Shown piece by piece: positions 18,746 through 27,427 of a stretch of DNA of 64,000 bases. Both the position numbers and the translations under genes were made by a program. The notes under the pieces were generated by a model. The model searched no databases. It was given only the letters and a program-made list of their open reading frames with translations, and was not told the origin of the DNA. Position 1 is the first letter of the stretch, and each line of letters starts with the position of its first letter. This DNA comes from Leisingera coralii (GTDB taxonomy: Bacteria > Pseudomonadota > Alphaproteobacteria > Rhodobacterales > Rhodobacteraceae), in NCBI RefSeq assembly GCF_049056525.1, contig NZ_JBHUPT010000040.1, positions 1-64,000 of the forward strand. The letters are read 5' to 3'.

Positions 18746-19357
18746 ATGCAGACTGTGAAGGAAATCGCGGAACAAATCGTGGCGCGCGAAGGCGGCTTTG
18801 TGAATGATCCGGATGATCCCGGCGGGGCCACGAAATACGGTGTGACGATAGGCACGCTGCAGCGGCTGGGTCTGGATCTGACCGGCGATGGCACTGTTGG
18901 GGTGGAAGATGTGCGGGCGCTGAGCCGGGCGCAAGCGGTGGAGATCTTCATCCGCTACTATTTCGAGGCGCCGCGGATTGCCAGCCTGCCGCAGTGCCTG
19001 CAGGCAACGGTCTTCGACATGTATGTGAACGCAGGCAGCAACGCGGTGCGCATCCTGCAGCGGCTGCTGCGGGAGATGGGCTATGGCGTGGCGGTTGATG
19101 GAGCCATCGGTCCGCAAACGGCAGATGCCGCAGCGCAGGCAGCGGAGATCGGCGCGGCAGCCTTGTGCGATGCCTATGGGGTGGCGCGCCGCAACTATTA
19201 CTTCCGCCTGGCGGACCGCCGCCCGGCCAGCCGCAAATACGCCCGTACTCGTACCGGCGGCAAGGGCGGCTGGATCAAGCGGGCGGAGGAATTTATCTCG
19301 CCCGGCTACCGCCTGAGCCGCCAGGAGTTTCAGCGGAGGACAGCGGCATGGGGCTGA
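18746..19357 (+). CDS. GH108-type lysozyme, candidate gene-transfer-agent endolysin
   Basis: A 203-residue peptidoglycan hydrolase. Residues 1-95 match the GH108 lysozyme pattern: catalytic Glu15 in REGGFVNDPDDPGGATKYG, then YYFEAPRIASLP. The rest resembles the peptidoglycan-binding part of this family (AVDGAIGPQTADAA). There is no signal peptide, so release needs a holin, and the next gene encodes one with a 10-nt overlap. In Rhodobacter capsulatus the paired endolysin and holin (rcc00555/rcc00556) that release its gene transfer agent lie away from the structural cluster. This pair fits that arrangement. A prophage remnant is the alternative, but no other phage gene is present. GAGG lies four bases before the ATG. 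Confidence 0.85.
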   Translation: MQTVKEIAEQIVAREGGFVNDPDDPGGATKYGVTIGTLQRLGLDLTGDGTVGVEDVRALSRAQAVEIFIRYYFEAPRIASLPQCLQATVFDMYVNAGSNAVRILQRLLREMGYGVAVDGAIGPQTADAAAQAAEIGAAALCDAYGVARRNYYFRLADRRPASRKYARTRTGGKGGWIKRAEEFISPGYRLSRQEFQRRTAAWG

Positions 19358-19923
19358 TCACAGATGTTTTCAGCCTGATTTTTGGAAGCCAGCGCAATGC
19401 CTTGCGGGAATCCGTTGAAGTGTTCCGCGAAAACGCGGAGGCGGGCGCGGCGCGCGCGCACGAGATGCAGAGCGCTGCGCTGAGCCAGTTGGCCGCGGAA
19501 TTCCAGTATGGCGGTAAAAGCCGCTTTGACCGTTTCATGGACGGGGTGAACCGGCTGCCCCGGCCGATGCTGGCGCTGGGAACCTTGGCGCTGCTAGGTG
19601 CCGCGCTGGCAGATCCAGTCTGGTTTGCCGCCCGGATGCAGGGGCTGGCGCTGGTGCCGGAGCCGCTGTGGTGGCTTTTGGGCGTCATCGTCTCCTTCTA
19701 TTTCGGCGCGCGCCACCAGGTTAAGACGCAGGAATTTCAGCAGGGATTGGCCGCCAGTATGGCCCAGGTACCGCAAGTGGCGGAAAACATCGCCGCGCTG
19801 GAGCGGCTGCGGGCAGACTCACCCAGGGCCGCCGCTGCGGGAACCGGTGCGGCCGACCGGCTGGACGCCACGGAGGCAGAGGCCAATCCGGCGCTGGAGG
19901 CGTGGAAAGCGCTGCGCGGCTGA
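19348..19923 (+). CDS. Holin of the three-helix gene-transfer-release type
   Basis: A 191-residue membrane protein. The ATG at 19348 is chosen from GGAGG ten bases upstream; it overlaps the lysozyme gene by 10 nt. An N-terminal amphipathic segment (LITDVFSLIFGSQRNALRES) precedes a polar helix. Two strong hydrophobic helices follow (about 75-95, PMLALGTLALLGAALADPVW, and 105-122, WWLLGVIVSFYFGARHQ), then a long charged C-terminal coil. This layout matches the holins annotated for gene-transfer-agent release. It would open the membrane so that the signal-less lysozyme can reach the wall. Confidence 0.82.
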   Translation: MGLITDVFSLIFGSQRNALRESVEVFRENAEAGAARAHEMQSAALSQLAAEFQYGGKSRFDRFMDGVNRLPRPMLALGTLALLGAALADPVWFAARMQGLALVPEPLWWLLGVIVSFYFGARHQVKTQEFQQGLAASMAQVPQVAENIAALERLRADSPRAAAAGTGAADRLDATEAEANPALEAWKALRG

Positions 19924-20000
19924 TCACATTTTGCCTGCTGCGGCGGCTTGGCGCGGGGATTGCCATTGGCGCCCCGCGCGGACAGGCGTATATGGGGGCC

Positions 20001-21965
20001 ATGATTACAGAGCTCGGCCACTTTGCCCTTATCCTCGCCTTCATGATCGCTATCGTGCAGGCCGTTATCCCCTTGATCGGCGCCCATAAACGCTGGCCTG
20101 GCTGGATGGCCGTGGCAGAGCCTGCGGCGCAGGCGCAGTTCCTGTTCACCGCCTTCTCCTTCGGGGCGCTGATGTGGGCCTTCATCACCTCCGACTTCTC
20201 GCTGAAGCTGGTGACGCTGAACAGCCATTCGGCCAAGCCGATGCTGTACAAGATCTCCGGCACCTGGGGGAACCACGAGGGCTCGATGCTCTTGTGGGTG
20301 CTGATCGTCAGCCTGTTCGGCGCGCTGGCCTCGGTCTTTGGCGGCGGGCTGCCGCCGACCCTGAAGGCCCGTGTGCTGTCCGTGCAGGCGGCGATCGGGG
20401 TAGCCTTCTTTGCCTTCATCCTGTTCACTTCCAACCCGTTCCTGCGCCTGACGGTGCCGCCCTTTGACGGCCAGGACCTGAACCCGCTCCTGCAGGACCC
20501 GGGTCTCGCGTTCCATCCGCCGTTCCTATACCTCGGCTATGTCGGCCTCAGCATGGCGTTTTCCTTTGCCGTTGCGGCCCTGATCGAGGGCCGGGTGGAT
20601 GCCGCATGGGGGCGCTGGGTGCGGCCCTGGACGCTGGCGGCCTGGATCTTCCTGACCATCGGCATCGCGCTGGGGTCGTGGTGGGCCTATTACGAGCTTG
20701 GCTGGGGCGGCTTCTGGTTCTGGGACCCGGTGGAGAACGCCTCCTTCATGCCCTGGCTGCTGGCTGCTGCGCTGTTGCACTCCGCCATCGTGGTGGAAAA
20801 GCGCGAGGCGCTGAAAAGCTGGACCATCCTGCTGGCGATCCTGGCCTTTGGCTTCTCGCTGATCGGCACCTTCATCGTGCGTTCGGGCGTGATCACCAGC
20901 GTGCATGCCTTTGCCAATGACCCGGAGCGGGGCGTGTTCATCCTGTTCATCCTGGCCTTCTTCACCGGTGGCGCGCTGACCCTGTTTGCGGCGCGCGCGC
21001 AGGCGATGGAGGCCAAGGGCGTCTTTGGCATGATCAGCCGCGAAAGCGCGCTGGTGGCCAACAATATCTTGCTGGCGGTCAGCTGCTTTGTGGTGTTCTT
21101 CGGCACCATCTGGCCGATCGTGGCCGAGATGCTGCTGGACCGGAAACTGAGCGTCGGGCCGCCGTTCTTCAATTCAGCCTTCACCCCCTTCATGGTGGTG
21201 CTGGGGCTGCTGCTGCCCGTCGGTGCCATGCTGCCATGGAAACGCGGGAGGATCGGGCGCACCGCCTGGCAGCTGCGCTATGTGTTTGTGCTGGCGGTGT
21301 CGCTTGGCGTGCTGGCCTGGTCGATGCAGACAGGCCGTTCGGCACTGGGACCTGTCGGACTGTTCCTGGGCTCTTGGGTGGTGTTCGGCGCGCTGGCGGA
21401 CCTGTGGATGCGCAGCGGCAAGTCCGGCCGCCTGCAGCGGATGCTGCGGTTGCCGAGGGCCGACTGGGGTAAGGCCGTGGCCCATGCGGGCCTGGGTGTC
21501 ACCATCTTTGCCATCGCAGGCCTGACCGCCTGGGAGCAGGAGGATATCCGCGTTGCCCGGATTGGCGAACCGTTCCAGGTTGGTGCCTTTACCCTGGTGC
21601 TGCAGGACGTGAACCGCGAGCAGGGACCAAACTACTTCACCACCAAGGGCCGGGTTGAGGTCACCCGCAACGGCCGACCAGAGGCGGTGATGTTCCCGGA
21701 AAAACGCGATTACCCGGTGGCCAAGATGCCGACCACCGAGGCGGCGATTGACTACCGGGTGACCAGGGATCTTTATGTGGTGCTGGGCGATCAGCAAGCC
21801 GACGGCAGCTGGACCATGCGCACCTATATCAAGCCCTTCGCCAACTGGATCTGGGCCGGCTCCATCCTGATGGCGCTCGGCGGGTTCTTGAGCCTCAGCG
21901 ACAGGCGCTTCCGCGTGGCTGCGGGCGCGCGCAAGACACCGGCTACCGGAGTGCCAGCAGGATGA
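20001..21965 (+). CDS. ccmF: Heme lyase subunit CcmF
   Basis: Large inner-membrane subunit of the cytochrome c heme ligase, which joins heme to apocytochrome CxxCH motifs in the periplasm. The 654-residue product has about 15 membrane helices and the WWD heme-handling motif (WGGFWFWDPVENASFMPWL, residues about 230-248). Conserved His residues include those in NHEGSMLLW and LLHSAIV. The open frame extends 33 codons upstream, but MITELGHFALILAF is the usual CcmF start; the ribosome site is weak, and an ATG at 19992 is also possible. It overlaps ccmH by 4 nt. Confidence 0.95.
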   Translation: MITELGHFALILAFMIAIVQAVIPLIGAHKRWPGWMAVAEPAAQAQFLFTAFSFGALMWAFITSDFSLKLVTLNSHSAKPMLYKISGTWGNHEGSMLLWVLIVSLFGALASVFGGGLPPTLKARVLSVQAAIGVAFFAFILFTSNPFLRLTVPPFDGQDLNPLLQDPGLAFHPPFLYLGYVGLSMAFSFAVAALIEGRVDAAWGRWVRPWTLAAWIFLTIGIALGSWWAYYELGWGGFWFWDPVENASFMPWLLAAALLHSAIVVEKREALKSWTILLAILAFGFSLIGTFIVRSGVITSVHAFANDPERGVFILFILAFFTGGALTLFAARAQAMEAKGVFGMISRESALVANNILLAVSCFVVFFGTIWPIVAEMLLDRKLSVGPPFFNSAFTPFMVVLGLLLPVGAMLPWKRGRIGRTAWQLRYVFVLAVSLGVLAWSMQTGRSALGPVGLFLGSWVVFGALADLWMRSGKSGRLQRMLRLPRADWGKAVAHAGLGVTIFAIAGLTAWEQEDIRVARIGEPFQVGAFTLVLQDVNREQGPNYFTTKGRVEVTRNGRPEAVMFPEKRDYPVAKMPTTEAAIDYRVTRDLYVVLGDQQADGSWTMRTYIKPFANWIWAGSILMALGGFLSLSDRRFRVAAGARKTPATGVPAG

Positions 21966-22444
21966 AACGAATGCGTCTTCTGATCGTAGCCTTGGCGGGG
22001 CTGATGGCTGTGGCCGTTTTCACTCCGGCGCCCGCCTTGGCGGTGGAGCCGGATGAAATCCTGGAGGACCCGGCCCTGGAAGCGCGCGCGCGGGAGCTGT
22101 CCAAGGATCTGCGCTGCCTGGTCTGCCGCAACGAAAGCATCGATGAATCCAACGCCGAGCTGGCCCGCGACCTGCGGGTGCTGCTGCGAGAGAGACTTGT
22201 GGCCGGAGACAGCGACCGGGAGGCGATGGACTTTATCGTCGCCCGTTATGGCGAATACGTTCTGCTGCGCCCCACCACCAGCGGTGCCAATTGGCTTCTG
22301 TGGGCAGCAGGGCCGCTGATGCTGCTGGCGGCGCTGGTGATTGCGGTTTTCTACGTTCGCGGCCGCGCCCGGGCGCCGAAAGCGGCGGAGAAGAGCCTGA
22401 GCGCGGAAGAGCAGGAGCGGCTGCGGAAAATCCTGGAGGATTGA
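21962..22444 (+). CDS. ccmH: Cytochrome c maturation protein CcmH
   Basis: Membrane-anchored thiol reductant of apocytochrome c and part of the heme ligase. The 160-residue product has a signal peptide (cleavage near APALA), the redox motif LRCLVCRNESIDESNA, and one C-terminal membrane helix (about 110-130) with an acidic tail. It starts inside the ccmF stop (ATGA), so the two are coupled. There is no TPR domain, so this is the short CcmH/CycL form. Confidence 0.94.
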   Translation: MKRMRLLIVALAGLMAVAVFTPAPALAVEPDEILEDPALEARARELSKDLRCLVCRNESIDESNAELARDLRVLLRERLVAGDSDREAMDFIVARYGEYVLLRPTTSGANWLLWAAGPLMLLAALVIAVFYVRGRARAPKAAEKSLSAEEQERLRKILED

Positions 22445-22547
22445 CGCCGGGTCTGCCTTTCCGGCGGCAAAGCTTTGCGTCACCATAGCGTCAAATGAGC
22501 CCTCTGGCACTAGGCCGGGCGGGACGCAAGCTGCATGAGGCAACCCT

Positions 22548-23324
22548 ATGGAATACAAGGAAATCCTGTTCACGCTGGAGGACGGGCTCGCCGTCATCAC
22601 GCTGAACCGTGCAAACCGGAAAAACGCGCTGAACAGCCGGATGCGCTCAGAAATCACCCATGCGGTGCGTATGGCCGCGGCAGAGGCGCGGGCGGTGGTG
22701 CTGACAGGCGCGGGTGATGCGTTCTGTTCCGGCCAGGACCTGAGTGATGCCTCCAGCACGGGGGACTTGGATCTGGAGCGCACGCTGCGCGACGAATACC
22801 TGCCGATGGTCGAGGCGATTTATGCCTGCCCGGTTCCGGTCGTTGCGGCGGTCAACGGAGCAGCCGCCGGCGCCGGTGCCAGCCTGGCCCTGGCAGCGGA
22901 TGTGGTGATCGCAAGCGAGAGCGCGTTTTTCATGCAGGCCTTCAGCAAGATCGGCCTGATGCCCGATGCCGGCGGCACCTGGTTCCTGCCGCGCCAGATC
23001 GGACTGGCCAAGGCGATGGGCGCGGCGCTGTTTGCCGACCGCATCAGCGCCCAGCAGGCCAGCGATTGGGGCATGATCTGGGAAGCGGTGCCGGACGCGG
23101 AGTTCGACGCGCACTGGCGCGCGCGTGCGGCCAATCTGGCGCAGGGACCCAGCAAGGCCTTTGCCGCCACGAAATCCGCCCTGCGCGAAAGCTATGGCCG
23201 CGGCCTGATGGAGCAGCTGTCGGAAGAAGCACATATGCAAGGCCAATGCGGCAAAACCCGGGATTTCCTGGAAGGGGTCACCGCCTTCATGGAAAAACGC
23301 CCCGCGAAATTCGAGGGGCGCTGA
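22548..23324 (+). CDS. Enoyl-CoA hydratase/isomerase, PaaG-like
   Basis: A 258-residue crotonase-fold protein. Key blocks are GDAFCSGQDLSD (oxyanion hole), NGAAAGAGASLALAADVVIASE, and KIGLMPDAGGTWFLPRQIG, where the Asp and surrounding residues resemble PaaG ring-epoxide isomerases more than FadB. The conserved hydratase Glu pair is not complete: Asp occupies the second site. An isomerase or broad enoyl-CoA role is therefore likely. It stands alone 103 nt after ccmH, with no other phenylacetate gene nearby. Confidence 0.85.
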   Translation: MEYKEILFTLEDGLAVITLNRANRKNALNSRMRSEITHAVRMAAAEARAVVLTGAGDAFCSGQDLSDASSTGDLDLERTLRDEYLPMVEAIYACPVPVVAAVNGAAAGAGASLALAADVVIASESAFFMQAFSKIGLMPDAGGTWFLPRQIGLAKAMGAALFADRISAQQASDWGMIWEAVPDAEFDAHWRARAANLAQGPSKAFAATKSALRESYGRGLMEQLSEEAHMQGQCGKTRDFLEGVTAFMEKRPAKFEGR

Positions 23325-23363
23325 AAACCCTAGCTCCGCAGGCAAACTGCGGAGCCGACAAAA

Positions 23364-24227
23364 TCAGGTCAGCGCATAGGACCTTGCTAGGCGAACATGC
23401 GTGTTAAGGTCGAAGCGGCCGCCGGTATCATTAACATGCATAACTGCAACGCCGTCGGCGTACAAAACAGAGTCCTGCCCGCCGACCTCGTTATCTAGAG
23501 TTTCTACGGTTAGCTGAGGGGGCTCAGCTTCTACGTAGTAATAGAAAAGCGCGTCTTCATCCAAGTTGAAGTCGGTAATTACCGCAGCAGAGCTGCCGTC
23601 AGCCCAATACCCTGTGACAAAGTCGTTGCTCCCGCCGCCGCCGATGAGAACATCGCCGTCGCCTGCGATCAGAGTGTCCCAACCTTCCCCGCCGACGAGT
23701 GTATCGCTGGTATTATCATCGGATACATTGCTGTATTCCGGCGTAAAGCGAACGTCCAAACCACCCTGGAAATCATCCAGCGCATCTGCAGCCTCACTTT
23801 GCGGGACTTCATACATAACACCGCCTGACAGGAGATCGTCGCCGGCGCCCCCCAGAATGCTGTCTGCGCCTTCGCCGCCATATAGTCCGTCAGCACCGAA
23901 ACCGCCGGTCAACGTATCTTCGCCCTGGTCTCCCTGTAGCCAGTCAGCGCCGAGACTTCCTGAGATTGAGTCGTCCCCACTGCCTCCAAGCACAACATCG
24001 CTGTCGACTCCACCGCGCAGCCAATCATCACCTGCAGCGCCTTCGATCGCGTCGTCGCCTGGGTCACCAAAGACGGTGTCATCGAGCTCCGTGCCTGTCA
24101 GAACGTCTTGTTCTTCCGTTCCAGTGACCGTTTCTCCTGTAGTGTCGGCGGCGTCGTTATCTTCGTCCATAGCAACAGCAACACCGCCTATGGTCAGGCC
24201 AATACCAAGCAAGATCAAAAATTCCAT
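23364..24227 (-). CDS. Membrane-anchored RTX calcium-binding protein
   Basis: A 287-residue acidic protein. Residues 1-20 (MEFLILLGIGLTIGGVAVAM) form one membrane helix without a cleavage site. From about residue 35 to 135 run RTX nonapeptide repeats (GGSGDDSIS, GGFGADGLYG, GGEGADSILG, GGAGDDLLSG), which fold as Ca2+-binding beta-rolls. A second short block lies at 175-200, followed by a unique C-terminal region. It lacks a type I secretion partner nearby. The gene and its upstream 300 bp are visibly AT-richer than the flanks, suggesting later arrival. Function is unknown; adhesion or surface structure is a guess. Confidence 0.85.
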   Translation of the reverse strand: MEFLILLGIGLTIGGVAVAMDEDNDAADTTGETVTGTEEQDVLTGTELDDTVFGDPGDDAIEGAAGDDWLRGGVDSDVVLGGSGDDSISGSLGADWLQGDQGEDTLTGGFGADGLYGGEGADSILGGAGDDLLSGGVMYEVPQSEAADALDDFQGGLDVRFTPEYSNVSDDNTSDTLVGGEGWDTLIAGDGDVLIGGGGSNDFVTGYWADGSSAAVITDFNLDEDALFYYYVEAEPPQLTVETLDNEVGGQDSVLYADGVAVMHVNDTGGRFDLNTHVRLARSYALT

Positions 24228-24470
24228 ATCATCAATCCAAAGTCTTCTGGCAAACAGCGGTTTGAAATTTCTGAGAAGGTGCTCTGCCAGTAAAAAAGTA
24301 AGCTAAACATTTCATAAAATAGCTGAGCAAGTTTAGTCAAATACACTTAACTGCTGTACTTTCCAAGGAAACAGTCCGGTATAGTGCGCGGGATTGTTAC
24401 CGATTTGCGGCTATTGCCCGGCACCGCAACTTGCGGTCCTTCGAAAAAACTCCGTGGACGCTGCTGTCCG
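24228..24470. other. AT-rich intergenic region upstream of the RTX gene
   Basis: About 240 bp of AT-rich DNA between the gltA terminator and the RTX gene. It must hold the RTX promoter, but I see no clear sigma-70 pair, repeat or RNA. Short frames across it have no start signals or coding look. Confidence 0.5.
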
Positions 24471-24503
24471 AAAAAGAAAACGCCCCGCAGATGCAGGGCG
24501 TTT
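24471..24503 (-). terminator. Terminator of gltA
   Basis: An inverted repeat around 24479-24503 (AAACGCCC and GGGGCGTTT arms) is followed on the minus strand by TTTTCTTTTTC, 23 nt past the gltA stop. Confidence 0.85.
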
Positions 24504-24525
24504 ACATAAACTTGGTCGCTGACGC

Positions 24526-25821
<1,296 letters not shown>

Positions 25822-25947
25822 GGATGTCCCTTCCTGTTACAGGCACGAAAGCTGCCGCTCGGGCGTCTTCATGCGGGGCAGCGCCTGCGCGGTTTCGCGC
25901 AGGGGTTGTCGTATCAAAACAGGCTTACCCGCGGGTAAAGACCGGAG

Positions 25948-27348
25948 TCAGCCTGTTGCGTCTTTGAGCCTTGCGATGGTTTCATCGCGGCCCAGAATCA
26001 GCATCATATCGAACACCGAAGGCGTTACCGCCCGGCCCGCAAGCGCAGCCCGCAACGGGCCTGCCAGTTTGCCGAACTTGGTATCATGTGCTTCTGCAAA
26101 TGCGTTCAGAAGCGCCTCCAGATCGTCACGGACCCAGCTAGCATTTTGCAACTGCGGCGTCAATTCTTCCAGTATACCATCGGATACAGAAGACAGCGCT
26201 TTTTCTGCCTTCTCGTCCCGTTCAAGAGGCCGTGATGCAAGGATAAAATGCGCTTTTTCAAGTAGTTCCGGGAAGGTGCGGGCCCGGTCCTTGAGGCAAT
26301 ACATCGCAGCTTCCAGCCCTTGTGACTGCGCGTCAGTCAGGGCGGGTTTCCCAGCGGCTGCCAGATAGGCGCAGATTTCCTGCCGCAGTGCGGCATCGTC
26401 GCTAACGGCAATATGCTGGCCGCAGAGGTTCTCCAGCTTCTTGGTGTCGAACCGGGCCGGGCTTTTGCCGATACCGTCAAAGTTAAACCACTCTTTGGCC
26501 TGGCTGTCTGTAAAAAATTCGTCATCCCCGTGCGACCAGCCGAGACGCGCCAGGTAGTTGCGCATGCCGGCCGCCGGGTAGCCCATCGCCTGGTATTCCT
26601 GTGCGCCAAGCGCGCCATGGCGTTTGGAGAGCTTCTTGCCATCCGGCCCGTGGATCAGCGGGATATGGGCCCAGACCGGAACCTCCCAGCCCATTGCTTC
26701 ATAGATCATCATCTGGCGGGCGGCGTTGTTCAGATGGTCGTCGCCGCGGATCACATGGGTGACGCCCATGTCGTGGTCATCCACCACAACCGCCAGCATG
26801 TAAACCGGGGTACCGTCCGAGCGCAGCAGGATCATGTCGTCCAGCTGGTCGTTGCGGATGGTCACATCGCCCTGCACCTCGTCTTTGATCACGGTCACGC
26901 CATCCTGCGGCGCCTTGATGCGGATCACATAGGGCGCGTCCGGGTAGGCAGATTCCTCCGCGTCGCGCCAGGGCGAGCGGTAGAGGGTGGATTTGCCCTC
27001 GGCCTTGGCCTGTTCGCGGAAGGCAGCAATTTCCTCCTGGGTGGCAAAGCACTTGTAGGCCTTGCCTTCGGTAAGCAGCTGTTTGGCGACTTCGGCGTGG
27101 CGGTCCGCGCGCTCGAACTGGCTGATCACCTCGCCGTCATGGTCCAGGCCCAGCCACTCCATGCCCTGCAGGATGGCCGCAGTGGCCTCCGGCGTGGAGC
27201 GCTCGCGGTCGGTGTCCTCGATCCGCAGCAGGAACTTGCCGCCGCGGCCGCGGGCGTACAGCCAGTTGAACAGCGCGGTTCGGGCGCCGCCGATGTGCAG
27301 AAAGCCGGTAGGAGACGGCGCGAAACGGGTGACAACCGGTTGGGTCAT
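25948..27348 (-). CDS. gltX: Glutamate--tRNA ligase
   Basis: Class I aminoacyl-tRNA synthetase of 466 residues that charges tRNA-Glu, and often tRNA-Gln in alphaproteobacteria for later amidation. Visible are the HIGH-type motif (APSPTGFLHIGGARTALF, residues 10-27), RIEDTDRER, and the KLSKRHG form of the KMSKS loop near residue 240. A helical anticodon-binding domain forms the C-terminal third. Many alphaproteobacteria carry two GltX copies; only one is in this window. Confidence 0.95.
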   Translation of the reverse strand: MTQPVVTRFAPSPTGFLHIGGARTALFNWLYARGRGGKFLLRIEDTDRERSTPEATAAILQGMEWLGLDHDGEVISQFERADRHAEVAKQLLTEGKAYKCFATQEEIAAFREQAKAEGKSTLYRSPWRDAEESAYPDAPYVIRIKAPQDGVTVIKDEVQGDVTIRNDQLDDMILLRSDGTPVYMLAVVVDDHDMGVTHVIRGDDHLNNAARQMMIYEAMGWEVPVWAHIPLIHGPDGKKLSKRHGALGAQEYQAMGYPAAGMRNYLARLGWSHGDDEFFTDSQAKEWFNFDGIGKSPARFDTKKLENLCGQHIAVSDDAALRQEICAYLAAAGKPALTDAQSQGLEAAMYCLKDRARTFPELLEKAHFILASRPLERDEKAEKALSSVSDGILEELTPQLQNASWVRDDLEALLNAFAEAHDTKFGKLAGPLRAALAGRAVTPSVFDMMLILGRDETIARLKDATG

Positions 27349-27427
27349 GAGCGGGATTTACCTTTTGGAAACCATGGGAGGCATAGAGTTTCTGCCTGTC
27401 TACCGGGCCAGAAGGCGGGGGGCAAGC

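Noticed and set aside
18746..19923. Remnant of a complete prophage
   Set aside because: Only the lysis pair is present, both genes look intact, and flanking genes are the normal ccm set without attachment repeats.
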